Source: Enterovirga rhinocerotis (GTDB taxonomy: Bacteria > Pseudomonadota > Alphaproteobacteria > Rhizobiales > Beijerinckiaceae). From it: DNA of 64,000 nt. The notes below the pieces were generated by a model. That model was given only the letters and a program-made list of their open reading frames with translations, was not told the DNA's origin and searched no databases. The DNA is taken from positions 968,376 to 1,032,375 of the forward strand of contig NZ_SNZR01000013.1 of assembly GCF_004363955.1 (NCBI RefSeq), given 5' to 3'. Positions 1 through 8,439 of this stretch are shown in pieces. The position numbers and the translations under genes were made by a program. The stretch's first letter is position 1. Each line of letters opens with the position of its first letter.

Positions 1-194
1 CGATAGGGCCGCGCCGGCGTCTGGAGCTGTTGGTCGCTCTCGTGGAAGGCATGGGCTTCGAGGATCTGGTTGCGCGTCAGCGCCGGCTCGACCCGATCCG
101 TCAGCGGCCTCAGCGCCGCCACCATGCCGCTCTCCCAATCGATGAGCGTGCCGTAGCAGTCGAAGGTGAGGACCTTGAAATCGCTGATGCGCAT
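1..194 (-). CDS. HAD-superfamily hydrolase, haloacid dehalogenase type II-like (5' part only)
   Basis: Only the first 64 codons lie in the window; the gene runs off the left edge. The reverse strand reads MRISDFKVLTFDCYGTLIDW, which carries HAD motif I (DxxGTL form, here FDCYGTLID) with the nucleophilic Asp near residue 11. The 'CYGTLIDWE' version is typical of type II haloacid dehalogenases and related phosphatases, which hydrolyse a C-halogen or phosphate-ester bond through an aspartyl intermediate. Motifs II to IV are outside the window, so the substrate cannot be judged. The start is the ATG at 192-194. It is the last gene of a leftward run that includes the DUF2625 and OsmC genes. Confidence 0.8.
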   Translation of the reverse strand, partial: MRISDFKVLTFDCYGTLIDWESGMVAALRPLTDRVEPALTRNQILEAHAFHESDQQLQTPARPY

Positions 195-206
195 GGTGTC
201 GTCTCG

Positions 207-947
207 CTATCCGGCCGGGCTTCCGCCCGCCAAGCCTCGCTTCAGGTGCCAGAGTTCCGCGACCGGGACCACCCGCCGCGAGGGCGATCCCTCTCGGCCT
301 TCGCGGCTCCAGAGAAACGGGTAGAACGACAGCGCCTCGTCGAAACCGGGATAGGAGGCCGACGGCTCCGGCAACAGGCGATCGTCGTCGTAGATGTCGT
401 CGAGGTCGCCGGCGAGGCACCATTGAACGAAGGCGGTATGGCCGAGCCCGAGCGTATCCCAGTCGAGTCCGTCGGGCGGCAGGTAGTGGACCTCGCCCAA
501 TCTCGCCGGGCCGAACGCTCCGCCGTTGACGGCGAAGAAGCCGCCGACGACATCGTCGGCGATCAGCAGGAAGCCACCGGAATCTCCGCTGCGGAATGCC
601 CCGGCTTCCTCGTTCCAATCGACGAGCGAGCGGGCTTCGTCCGGACGTCCCGATCCAAGGAGGCGGAGCAGGCCGCCGCCGACCACAAGGCCGCCCGTCT
701 CGTGGACGAGGCTTCCGAGCATCGACCGGGTGCTCACCTGGAGCCGGACGAGATGGGCGTCGCGGGCCGCGGGATCGGGCGGCAGGATAAGGTTCGCGTT
801 GGCTCCCTCGGCGCGGCACCAGTCGAGCAGGAGCGGCAGCGCCGGATCCTCGCGATCGACGAGATCGTCGAGGGATCTCAACGGCTCGTCACGACCAGAT
901 GGTGCCGACGAGGTGCCGCAGCGGCCGCCGAGGCACCAAGGCCCCAC
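207..947 (-). CDS. DUF2625 family protein
   Basis: The 246-residue product resembles the DUF2625 family (about 210 residues, function unknown): an N-terminal SLDDLVDRED-type segment, a central LQVSTRSMLGSLVHETGG stretch, a conserved RLLGSGRP, and a C-terminal SFYPFLW. No signal peptide or membrane segment is visible, so it should be cytoplasmic. The listed start is a GTG at 945-947, 1 nt beyond the stop of the OsmC gene, suggesting translational coupling. The first 25 or so residues are poor in family-like sequence, and an internal TTG just before RSLDDLVD is a credible alternative. Function is unknown; the assignment rests on remembered family similarity. Confidence 0.75.
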   Translation of the reverse strand: MGPWCLGGRCGTSSAPSGRDEPLRSLDDLVDREDPALPLLLDWCRAEGANANLILPPDPAARDAHLVRLQVSTRSMLGSLVHETGGLVVGGGLLRLLGSGRPDEARSLVDWNEEAGAFRSGDSGGFLLIADDVVGGFFAVNGGAFGPARLGEVHYLPPDGLDWDTLGLGHTAFVQWCLAGDLDDIYDDDRLLPEPSASYPGFDEALSFYPFLWSREGREGSPSRRVVPVAELWHLKRGLAGGSPAG

Positions 948-948
948 C

Positions 949-1458
949 TCATGCGCGCGCCATCGTGACGTCGAGCTGGGGCTTGGTGTTGATCGTCTGG
1001 AAGACCACGCAGTAGCGCTCGGTCAGCTTCAGGAGTTGGTCGATCTGCTCCTGCGGCGCATCCGTCTCGACCTCGAAGGCGAGGCGGATCGTCCGGAAGC
1101 CGACCGGCGCGCCCTTGTCGACCCCGAGCGTGCCGCGGAAATCGAGATCGCCTTCCGCCTTGACGATGCCCTTGCGGAGCTCGATGCCGAGCGCCGTCGC
1201 AACCGCCTTGAGCGTGACGCCGGCGCAGGCGACGAGCGCTTCGAGCAGCATGTCGCCCGAGCAGAGTTCGGCGCCCGATCCGCCCGTCGCGGGATGGAGG
1301 CCCGCGATCGCGAGCGCCTTGCCGGTCTCGACCTTGCAGGCGATCGAGGCGTCGTCGATCTCGCCCGATGCCTTGAGGGTGATCACGGCCGCGTCCGGCT
1401 CCTGCCGGTAACGGTCCTTGATCGGTGCCTGCATGGCTCTCAGCGCCGCCGCGTCCAT
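949..1458 (-). CDS. OsmC family protein
   Basis: The 169-residue protein has the OsmC/Ohr fold signature: an N-terminal beta-rich part, then SGDMLLEALVACAGVTLKA with the first redox Cys (near residue 79) and a C-terminal ERYCVVFQT with the second Cys. Proteins of this superfamily reduce organic hydroperoxides using paired cysteines; this subgroup, with the CSGDMLLEAL phrase, is usually annotated only as OsmC family. It is cytoplasmic. It lies just upstream of the DUF2625 gene and 67 nt from the anti-sigma gene in the same leftward direction. A second OsmC gene is present at 24036-24464, so the two may divide the work. Confidence 0.88.
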   Translation of the reverse strand: MDAAALRAMQAPIKDRYRQEPDAAVITLKASGEIDDASIACKVETGKALAIAGLHPATGGSGAELCSGDMLLEALVACAGVTLKAVATALGIELRKGIVKAEGDLDFRGTLGVDKGAPVGFRTIRLAFEVETDAPQEQIDQLLKLTERYCVVFQTINTKPQLDVTMARA

Positions 1459-1525
1459 TCCGTCCTCCTCGATGCCGAGCGCTTATCGGGCGCTTGCGCC
1501 GGAAGGTCCAGACGCGACCGCAGAC

Positions 1526-2233
1526 CTATTGCGACGGTGCCGCCATGGCGACCACGTCCTTCGCCTCGCGCAGCTTCGCGATCAGCCGGTCGCGCTCTTC
1601 GCCGGAGACCCGCTTGGCGGCGATGCGCACCCGGTAGAGACCGCCCGCGCGGGGGCCGTCCGCGATGCTGGCGCCCATCTCGCCGAGGACCGCCTGGATG
1701 CGGCTCATCGTGGCCTGCGGGGTGAAGGAGACGAGGGCGTAGGTGCCGTCTTCGATCCGCGCCTCGCTCGGACCCGAGGCCGTGCCGTACGTCCCGGGTC
1801 CCGACGTGATCATCGTACCGATGATGCCCGCCTGGAGCGCGATGACGAGCGCCGCGGCGGTGCCGGCGAGGGCGAGGGAGCGCGGCGTGAAGCCGCCGAG
1901 CAGACCTGCCAGCCGGTCGAGGAACCCGCTGTCGCGGACCCGGCCCGATACCGCGCGGCCGAGACCGGCGAGCCCGGGCGGGCGAGCCTCCTCCATCGCC
2001 GCGATGCGGTCGAAGACGCGGTCGCGGGCGCGCGGGCTCGGGGCGGGCATCGCGTCGGCGAAGGCGACCGCCTCGCCCATCTCCTCGCGCGTCAGGGCGA
2101 GCTTCTCGGCGAGAGCCGGATCGCGCGACAGGGCCGCCTCGACGCGCGCGGCTTCGTCCGGCGTCGCCGTGCCGGCGGCGTACCAGGGCAGCAGAAGCTC
2201 GATGTCGTCGCCCGCAGGCGTCTCGGTGGTCAT
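1526..2233 (-). CDS. Membrane anti-sigma factor (RskA-like)
   Basis: The 235-residue protein starts with a short helical N-terminus (DIELLLPWYAAGTATPDEA) like the anti-sigma domain of RskA/ChrR-type regulators, followed by a basic linker and one transmembrane segment around residues 115-140 (SLALAGTAAALVIALQAG), then a periplasmic C-terminal domain. The HxxxCxxC zinc motif of ZAS anti-sigma factors is absent, so it would be a non-zinc member. It lies 70 nt downstream of an ECF sigma gene, the usual pairing in which the anti-sigma holds the sigma factor at the membrane until a signal arrives. The periplasmic domain is not recognised as a known sensor. Confidence 0.82.
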   Translation of the reverse strand: MTTETPAGDDIELLLPWYAAGTATPDEAARVEAALSRDPALAEKLALTREEMGEAVAFADAMPAPSPRARDRVFDRIAAMEEARPPGLAGLGRAVSGRVRDSGFLDRLAGLLGGFTPRSLALAGTAAALVIALQAGIIGTMITSGPGTYGTASGPSEARIEDGTYALVSFTPQATMSRIQAVLGEMGASIADGPRAGGLYRVRIAAKRVSGEERDRLIAKLREAKDVVAMAAPSQ

Positions 2234-2303
2234 GTCGGTTCCCGTCTCGGAGGGGCTACCGGTCTGTCGTTCGGCGGTGCGCTTCGGTTCATGCCGTTTC
2301 GGT

Positions 2304-2864
2304 TCATGGCCAGCCCCGATCGAGGCCGGCCGCCTTCAGCAATTCGGAGAGGCGCTTGCGAGCATAGAACATCCGCGTCTTCACGGTCGCTTCGGGGATG
2401 CCGAGCACGGCCGCAGCCTCCTCGACGCTCTGCTCGTGATAATAGACGAGCTGGATCACTTCGGCATGGTCGCGCGAGAGCTTCGCGATGCAGCGCTGCA
2501 TCGCGTCGGCCTTCGAGGATTTCTGGGCCGTCACCTCTGGGGTGTCGGCATCGTCCTCGATCCCGGCCGCCTTGTCGTCGTCGAGCGCGTCCTCGCGTCG
2601 GCGCCGGAGCGCGGACAGCGCCTTGAACCGCGCGATGGAGAGCAGCCAGGTCGTGACGGCGGCGCGCTCCTCGAAGCGGGAGGCCTGCTGCCACACGTCG
2701 ACGAAGACGTCGCTCACGAGATCCTCGGCCGCCGCCTCGTTGCGCAGGATCCGCAGCAGGAAGCGATACACGCGGACGTGATGGCGACCGTACAGAACCT
2801 GCATCGCGGTCTGGTCCCGCGCCGCGATGCGCCGGATCAGCGCAGCATCGGAAGCTGGGTCCAT
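2304..2864 (-). CDS. ECF RNA polymerase sigma factor
   Basis: Region 2 (YRFLLRILRNEAAAEDLVSD, then VWQQASRFEE) and region 4 (ELLKLVYY-like segment, then EAAAVLGIPEATVKTRM) are both clear, so this is an ECF-type sigma-70 factor of about 186 residues. The open frame extends to 2993, but a candidate promoter at 3000-3025 would start transcription near 2990, and the extra N-terminus is low-complexity. The ATG at 2862-2864 starts directly before the conserved DPASDAALIRRIAARD segment. It is followed by its probable anti-sigma gene and is divergent from the glycosyltransferase gene. Target genes cannot be read from the sequence, but the divergent carbohydrate genes are candidates. Confidence 0.9.
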   Translation of the reverse strand: MDPASDAALIRRIAARDQTAMQVLYGRHHVRVYRFLLRILRNEAAAEDLVSDVFVDVWQQASRFEERAAVTTWLLSIARFKALSALRRRREDALDDDKAAGIEDDADTPEVTAQKSSKADAMQRCIAKLSRDHAEVIQLVYYHEQSVEEAAAVLGIPEATVKTRMFYARKRLSELLKAAGLDRGWP

Positions 2865-2999
2865 CCCCGCCGGTCTCCACGCTCGAACGTCCCGAGGCAT
2901 AGGCGGGAGCTTCGGCGAAAAGGCAAGCGCGGAGGGCTCGTCGCCGGCCTCCTCCGTGGGCGGCGCGGCGGGTGTCGGCCGGTCTCGGGACACGCCGAA

Positions 3000-3025
3000 A
3001 ACGTGCCTGTCTTCAGGGACGGTTC
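3000..3025 (-). promoter_or_regulatory. Candidate ECF-type promoter of the sigma/anti-sigma operon
   Basis: On the minus strand GAAC (3025-3022) is followed after 18 nt by CGTT (3003-3000). This resembles the GGAAC / CGTT layout of alphaproteobacterial ECF promoters, whose usual spacing is 16-17 nt, so the fit is imperfect. It lies where an autoregulated sigma promoter would be expected. Confidence 0.3.
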
Positions 3026-3077
3026 AGCCGCCGCACGCCATGGAGGCCGGCATTCCTTGTTTGGGAGTTGGAGACCG

Positions 3078-4136
3078 ATGCGGATCGCGCAGATTTCCCC
3101 GCTTGCAGAGGCTGTGCCGCCCAAGCTGTATGGCGGGACCGAGCGGGTCGTATCCTGGCTCACCGAGGAACTCGTCCGGCAGGGCCACGACGTCACCCTT
3201 TTCGCGAGCGGCGATTCCGAGACCGGGGCGACGCTGGTTCCCGGCTGCGAGAAGGGGCTGCGCCTTCTCGGCGTGCGCGACCATACCGCCCACAACCTCG
3301 TCATGCTCGACCGGGTGAGGAAGATCGCCGACCAGTTCGACATCATCCATTGCCACATCGACGTGCTGCAATATCCGATGTTCCAGGATCTGAGCCACAA
3401 GCTCGTGACCACGCTGCACGGTCGCCTCGACCTGCCGGACTATTATCCGGTCTTCGAGGAATACCCCCAGATGCCGCTGGTCTCGATCTCCGACAGCCAG
3501 CGCGAGCCGATGGTGCCGGGCGTGAATTGGGTGGATACCGTCTATCACGGCCTGCCGTCGGACGTGGCGCCCTACAATGCCAAGGGCGGCGACTATCTCG
3601 CCTTCCTCGGCCGCATCTCGCCCGAGAAGCGTCCCGACCGCGCGATCGAGATCGCGAAGCGCGCCGGCGTCCGGCTGAAGATCGCCGCCAAGGTCGATAA
3701 GGCGGACCAGGAATATTACGACGAGGTGATCGAGCCGCTGCTCGACCATCCGCTGATCGAGTTCATCGGCGAGATCGACGAGCGCCAGAAGGTCGGCTTC
3801 CTCGGCAACGCCATGGCTCTGCTGTTCCCCATCGATTGGCGCGAGCCCTTCGGCCTCGTCATGATCGAGGCGATGTCGGCTGGAACGCCCGTTGTCGCCT
3901 GGAAGAACGGCTCGGTGCCCGAGGTGATCGCCGACGGCGTCGGGGGCGTGATCGTCGAATCGATGGATGCGGCGGTCGCAGGCGTCGAGAGGGTGCGCGG
4001 CTTCGACCGGCGCAAGGTGCGGGACTATTTCGAATCGCGCTTCACGGCCGAGCGGATGGCCAGCAACTACCTCGCGGCTTATAAGAAGGTCATCGATTCG
4101 GGCGCGCGACCGCCTCAGCTCGTAGCTGCCGAGTAG
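3078..4136 (+). CDS. Glycosyltransferase family 4 protein
   Basis: A 352-residue GT-B enzyme. The N-terminal domain begins MRIAQISPLAEAVPP with the acceptor-side motif YGGTERVVSWL at about residues 18-28. The donor-binding domain has FLGRISPEKRPD (near 180) and the retaining EX7E motif in EPFGLVMIEAMSAGTP (near 256-272). Such enzymes transfer a sugar from a nucleotide-sugar to a glycan, lipid or small molecule; the acceptor is not predictable here. No signal peptide is present, so it acts in the cytoplasm. The ATG at 3078 is preceded by GGAG. The much longer open frame to the left (from 1743) is a shadow of the sigma and anti-sigma genes. It sits 106 nt before the debranching enzyme gene and probably shares its transcript. 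Confidence 0.9.
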   Translation: MRIAQISPLAEAVPPKLYGGTERVVSWLTEELVRQGHDVTLFASGDSETGATLVPGCEKGLRLLGVRDHTAHNLVMLDRVRKIADQFDIIHCHIDVLQYPMFQDLSHKLVTTLHGRLDLPDYYPVFEEYPQMPLVSISDSQREPMVPGVNWVDTVYHGLPSDVAPYNAKGGDYLAFLGRISPEKRPDRAIEIAKRAGVRLKIAAKVDKADQEYYDEVIEPLLDHPLIEFIGEIDERQKVGFLGNAMALLFPIDWREPFGLVMIEAMSAGTPVVAWKNGSVPEVIADGVGGVIVESMDAAVAGVERVRGFDRRKVRDYFESRFTAERMASNYLAAYKKVIDSGARPPQLVAAE

Positions 4137-4242
4137 CGTTGCGGCTCCGGGGCGCCGGCGGATCATCCGGCGCTGCCCGGCCCTCGCGGGCGGCATCTGG
4201 GACGGCGTTCGGCCGGGCAACCGGGGAGCCTGCGAACCGCCG

Positions 4243-6441
4243 ATGAACGACAGCTCGATCCCGAAATCCGACCTCGATCAGGCGCCGGCAGCCGAGCTGC
4301 CGGAGCACTATATCGAAGCGCAGACCTCGCTCGTCGAGCGGGTGCTGCGCACCCTCAAACAGGGCGATACCTTCGCCGTCCTCGATACCTACGGGGATGT
4401 CGGCACCTTCGGCGAGACGCCCGAGGGGCTGTTCATGCGCGACACGCGCTATCTCTCGCTCTTCGAGATGAGGATCGAGGGGCGCAGGCCGCTCCTCCTC
4501 GGTTCCGTCATCCAGAACGACAACGCCGCGCTCACGGTCGATCTCGCCAATCCGGACGTCGTCGTCGGTGACACGACCGTCTTCCCGCGCGACATCATCT
4601 CGATCGACCGGACGAAGGTCCTGTGGGACGGCGTCTGCTACGAGCGGATCGGGCTGCGCAGCTTCGACGACCGGCCTCGCACTTTCCGGGTCTCGGTGCG
4701 GTTCGACGCTGATTTCCGCGATCTCTTCGAGGTGCGCGGCGCGCAGCGCGAGAAGCGCGGCACCCGCACGGCGAGCGTGCTCGACGATCAGACCACGGAA
4801 TTCGTCTATACCGGCCTCGATTCCATCGTCCGGCGGACCCGCCTGCGCTTCGAGCCGGTGCCGAGCCGCCTCGAGACGAATCTCGGCGAGTTCACCATCC
4901 GGCTCGCGCCCGGGGAGCGCACCTCGCTCTTCGTCCGCGTGACCTGCGACGAAGGCGAGCGACGCGAGCGCCCGCCCTTCCTCGCCGCCTATCGCGGGGC
5001 CCGTCAGGCACTGCGTGCGACCCGACGCGGCGCGACCGCGATCGACAGCACGAACAGCCTCTTCGATGAGATGCTGTCGCGCTCGCTGTCCGACCTCTCG
5101 ATGCTGGTCAGCCAGACGCCGGAGGGTCCCTATCCCTATGCCGGCGTGCCCTGGTTCAGCACGGTCTTCGGCCGCGACGGCATCATCACCGCGATGCTGA
5201 TGCTCTGGCTCGACCCCTCCATCGCGAAGGGCGTCCTGCGCTACCTCGCCGCCAACCAGGCGACCAGCGTCGATCCGGACGCGGATGCCCAGCCCGGCAA
5301 GATCCTGCACGAGCGCCGCTGCGGGGAGATGGCCGTCCTCGGCGAGGTCCCGTTCCGGCGCTATTACGGCACCGTCGACGCGACGCCGCTCTTCGTCATG
5401 CTGGCGGGGATGTATGTCGACCGCACCGGCGACCGCGAGACCATCGAGGCGATCTGGCCGAATATCGAGGCCGCGCTGACCTGGTGCGACACCTACGGCG
5501 ACCGGGACGGCGACGGCTTCGTCGAGTATTTCCGCGAGACGCCGAGCGGTCTCGCGAACCAGGGCTGGAAGGACAGCCAGGATTCCATCTTCCACGCCGA
5601 CGGGCGCCTCGCCGAGGGGCCGATCGCGCTCTGCGAGGTGCAGGGCTACGTCTATGCCGCCAAGCACGCCGCCGCCCGCATGGCCTCGATGCTCGGCCAT
5701 TCCGCGAAGGGAGAGCAACTCGAAGCCCAGGCGGAGGCGCTGAAGGCGCGGTTCGACGAGGCCTTCTGGTGCGAGGAGATCGGTACCTACGCGCTGGCGC
5801 TGGACGGTGCGAAACGGCCCTGCCGCGTCCGCTCCTCCAATGCCGGCCACGCCCTCTTCACCGGGATCGCCGACCCCGCCCGCGCCGCGAGCGTCGCGGG
5901 TGCGCTGATGAGCCCCGAGGGGTTCAGCGGCTGGGGCATCCGGACGATCGCCCAGGGCGAGCCCCGCTACAACCCGATGTCCTACCACAACGGCTCGGTC
6001 TGGCCGCACGACAACGCCCTGATCGGGCTCGGCTTCGCCCGCTACGGGCTGAAGCGCGAGGCGGCGCGGGTGCTCGACGCCCTGTTCGAAGCGGCGACCT
6101 ACCAGGATCTGCGGCGCCTGCCCGAACTCTATTGCGGCTTCATCCGCCGCCCGCACCGGGGGCCGACGGCCTATCCGGTCGCCTGCTCGCCTCAGGCCTG
6201 GGCCGCCGCCGCCCCCTACGGCCTCATCGAGGCCTGCCTCGGGCTTGGCCTGCGCCATGCGGAGAACGAGATCCGCTTCTCGACGCCCTATCTGCCCGCC
6301 TCCCTCGACGGCATGGTCCTGCGCGGCCTCCGGCTCGGGGACGCCGAGACCGACCTGGCCTTTCGCCGGGGGGAGGGCGAGGACGTGACGCTCAGCATCC
6401 TGTCGCGCCAGGGCGAGGTCGGGATCGTGCAGGAGCGGTAG
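4243..6441 (+). CDS. Amylo-alpha-1,6-glucosidase (glycogen debranching-type, GH family with bis domain)
   Basis: A 732-residue protein with the two-domain layout of bacterial 'glycogen debranching N-terminal' enzymes: an N-terminal beta domain (about 30-230) beginning TFAVLDTYGDVG and GLFMRDTRYLS, and a C-terminal (alpha/alpha)6 barrel (about 280-710) with PWFSTVFGRDGI, a central EYFRETPSGLANQGWKDS and SYHNGSVWPHDNALI. Family members hydrolyse alpha-1,6 or related glucosidic linkages, in glycogen or in compatible-solute pathways. No signal peptide is seen, so it is cytoplasmic. It follows the glycosyltransferase on the same strand; together with the divergent ECF sigma factor this suggests a stress-related carbohydrate function, which is inference. 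A 1484-residue antisense open frame (4090-8544) is a high-GC shadow. Confidence 0.9.
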   Translation: MNDSSIPKSDLDQAPAAELPEHYIEAQTSLVERVLRTLKQGDTFAVLDTYGDVGTFGETPEGLFMRDTRYLSLFEMRIEGRRPLLLGSVIQNDNAALTVDLANPDVVVGDTTVFPRDIISIDRTKVLWDGVCYERIGLRSFDDRPRTFRVSVRFDADFRDLFEVRGAQREKRGTRTASVLDDQTTEFVYTGLDSIVRRTRLRFEPVPSRLETNLGEFTIRLAPGERTSLFVRVTCDEGERRERPPFLAAYRGARQALRATRRGATAIDSTNSLFDEMLSRSLSDLSMLVSQTPEGPYPYAGVPWFSTVFGRDGIITAMLMLWLDPSIAKGVLRYLAANQATSVDPDADAQPGKILHERRCGEMAVLGEVPFRRYYGTVDATPLFVMLAGMYVDRTGDRETIEAIWPNIEAALTWCDTYGDRDGDGFVEYFRETPSGLANQGWKDSQDSIFHADGRLAEGPIALCEVQGYVYAAKHAAARMASMLGHSAKGEQLEAQAEALKARFDEAFWCEEIGTYALALDGAKRPCRVRSSNAGHALFTGIADPARAASVAGALMSPEGFSGWGIRTIAQGEPRYNPMSYHNGSVWPHDNALIGLGFARYGLKREAARVLDALFEAATYQDLRRLPELYCGFIRRPHRGPTAYPVACSPQAWAAAAPYGLIEACLGLGLRHAENEIRFSTPYLPASLDGMVLRGLRLGDAETDLAFRRGEGEDVTLSILSRQGEVGIVQER

Positions 6442-6536
6442 CGCGGCGTCCCACGTCGCGGCGAGCCTCGGACGAAGGGATGACGCTTCGCCGAGGCCGA
6501 AAGAGCTTTCTTTTTGTTTGCTCTTGTTCCAAACTT

Positions 6537-6568
6537 CTCTCCGGAAACGCTGAAATGCGCCCGGAGAG
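6537..6568 (+). promoter_or_regulatory. Inverted repeat covering the ribosome binding site of the downstream gene
   Basis: CTCTCCGG (6537-6544) and CCGGAGAG (6561-6568) are perfect 8-nt complements with a 16-nt loop. The right arm holds the GGAGAG Shine-Dalgarno sequence for the ATG at 6577. An AT-rich stretch (6507-6530) lies just before. The hairpin could hide the ribosome binding site; this is inference. Confidence 0.4.
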
Positions 6569-6576
6569 GCGGATAG

Positions 6577-8439
6577 ATGGTAGTTCGAGAGAGCGGCGTC
6601 CCGGGTCTCGACCGGGCGGCCGTAAAGCAGGTCGTCGCCGGCATGCCGGCCACCGATACGCGCAACCCTGACTACTTCCACAAGGTCGTCGATTGCCAAT
6701 GGGCCTGCCCGGCCCATACGCCCGTGCCGGAATATATCCGGCTGATCGCGGCGGGCCGCTATACCGAGGCCTATCTCGTCAACTGGACCTCGAACGTCTT
6801 TCCGGGGATCCTCGGCCGCACCTGCGACCGACCCTGCGAGCCGGCCTGCCGACGCGGGCGCGTCGAGGACGAGCCGGTCGCGATCTGCCGCCTGAAACGG
6901 GTGGCCGCCGACAACAAGGCCGACATCTCGGGAGACCTGCCGAAGGCGCCGGAGGCGCGCAACGGCAAGCGCGTCGCGCTGGTGGGGGCAGGGCCCGCCT
7001 CCCTGACGGTGGCGCGGGACCTCGCGCCCCTCGGCTACGACATCACGATCTTCGACGGCGAGGCGCGCGGCGGCGGCATGATCCGCAGCCAGATCCCGCG
7101 CTTCCGCCTGCCTGCGAGCGTGATCGACGAGGAGGTCGGCTACATCGTCGGGATGGGCGGGATCGAGACGCGCTACGGCCAGCGGATCGACAGCCTGACC
7201 TCGCTCCTTTCGGACGGCTACGACGCGATCTTCGTCGGCACGGGCGCGCCGCGCGGGCGCGACCTCGACCTGCCCGGCCGCAAGGAGGCGGCGGCGAACA
7301 TCCATATCGGCATCCAGTGGCTGGCCAACGTCTCCTTCGAGCATGTCGAGACGATCGGCCGCCGCGTGATCGTCCTCGGCGGCGGCAACACGGCGATGGA
7401 TTGCTGCCGGACCGCGCGGCGCCTCGGCGGCGATGAGGTGACGGTCGTCGTCCGCTCCGGCTTCGACGAGATGAAGGCCTCGCCCTGGGAGAAGGAGGAT
7501 GCGATGCACGAGGGCATCCCGATCCTCGACTACCGGGTGCCGAAGGCCTTCCTGCACGAGCACGGCCGCCTGACCGGGATGGTGTTCGAGAAGGTCCGCG
7601 CCGAGCGCGACGCCGACGGGCGCCGCCGGCTCGTGCCCACCGGCGAGCCGGACGAGACCATCGCCTGCGACGACGTCCTCGTCGCGGTCGGCCAGGAGAA
7701 CGCCTTCCCCTGGATCGAGCGCGATCTCGGCCTCGACTTCGACCGCTGGGGCATGCCCGTGGTCGACAAGTCGACGTTCCAGTCGAGCCTGCCGAACGTC
7801 TTCTTCGGCGGCGATTCCGCCTTCGGTCCGAAGAACATCATCTGGGCCGTGGCGCATGGCCACGAGGCGGCGATCTCGATCGACCTTTTCTGCCAGGGGG
7901 CGAGCCTCGCCGAGCGGCCGCCGCCGCAGGTCAACCTCGCCAGCCAGAAGATGGGCATCCACGAGTGGAGCTACGACAACGACATCTCGCTCGCGAGCCG
8001 TCGCGTCGTGCCGCTGGAGGAGGCCTCCATCGCCCTCCGGGACGTGAAGATCGAGGTCGAGCTCGGCTTCGACCAGAAGCTCGCCTATGCCGAGACGCAG
8101 CGCTGCCTGAATTGCGACGTGCAGACCGTCTTCACGACCAGCCTGTGCATCGAATGCGATGCCTGCACCGATATCTGCCCGACCGACTGCATCACCTTCA
8201 CGACGAACGGGACGGAGGAGGACCTCCGCTCCCGCCTCAACGCTCCGTCTCAGAACCGCGACCAGGCGCTCTACGTCTCGAGCCCCCTCAAGACGACACG
8301 GGTGATGGTGAAGGACGAGGACGTCTGCCTCCATTGCGGGCTCTGTGCCGAGCGCTGCCCGACGGGAGCCTGGGACATGCAGAAATTCCTGCTCGAGATG
8401 TCGCATGCGGCGGGGAGGGTCGGATGCGCGAGGGCCTGA
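6577..8439 (+). CDS. GltD-like FAD/NAD(P) oxidoreductase with two 4Fe-4S clusters, partner of 2-oxoacid oxidoreductase
   Basis: The 620-residue protein has three parts. First, an N-terminal Cys-rich domain (CQWACPAH, GRTCDRPCEPACRRG; about 39-100) like that of glutamate synthase small subunit. Second, a pyridine nucleotide-disulfide oxidoreductase core with ALVGAGPASL (FAD) near 131 and VLGGGNTAMD (NAD(P)H) near 266. Third, a C-terminal ferredoxin domain with CIECDACTDICPTDC and CLHCGLCAERCPTG. It would pass electrons between NAD(P)(H) and ferredoxin-type clusters. Its stop overlaps the KorA start by 16 nt, so it is very probably the electron-transfer subunit of that enzyme, linking 2-oxoacid oxidation to NAD(P)+. 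The start is supported by GGAGAG, which lies in a hairpin arm. Confidence 0.88.
   Translation: MVVRESGVPGLDRAAVKQVVAGMPATDTRNPDYFHKVVDCQWACPAHTPVPEYIRLIAAGRYTEAYLVNWTSNVFPGILGRTCDRPCEPACRRGRVEDEPVAICRLKRVAADNKADISGDLPKAPEARNGKRVALVGAGPASLTVARDLAPLGYDITIFDGEARGGGMIRSQIPRFRLPASVIDEEVGYIVGMGGIETRYGQRIDSLTSLLSDGYDAIFVGTGAPRGRDLDLPGRKEAAANIHIGIQWLANVSFEHVETIGRRVIVLGGGNTAMDCCRTARRLGGDEVTVVVRSGFDEMKASPWEKEDAMHEGIPILDYRVPKAFLHEHGRLTGMVFEKVRAERDADGRRRLVPTGEPDETIACDDVLVAVGQENAFPWIERDLGLDFDRWGMPVVDKSTFQSSLPNVFFGGDSAFGPKNIIWAVAHGHEAAISIDLFCQGASLAERPPPQVNLASQKMGIHEWSYDNDISLASRRVVPLEEASIALRDVKIEVELGFDQKLAYAETQRCLNCDVQTVFTTSLCIECDACTDICPTDCITFTTNGTEEDLRSRLNAPSQNRDQALYVSSPLKTTRVMVKDEDVCLHCGLCAERCPTGAWDMQKFLLEMSHAAGRVGCARA

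Noticed and set aside
1743..3077. A long N-terminal extension of the glycosyltransferase frame
   Set aside because: It is antisense to the sigma and anti-sigma genes, while family homology begins at the ATG at 3078 with a GGAG before it.
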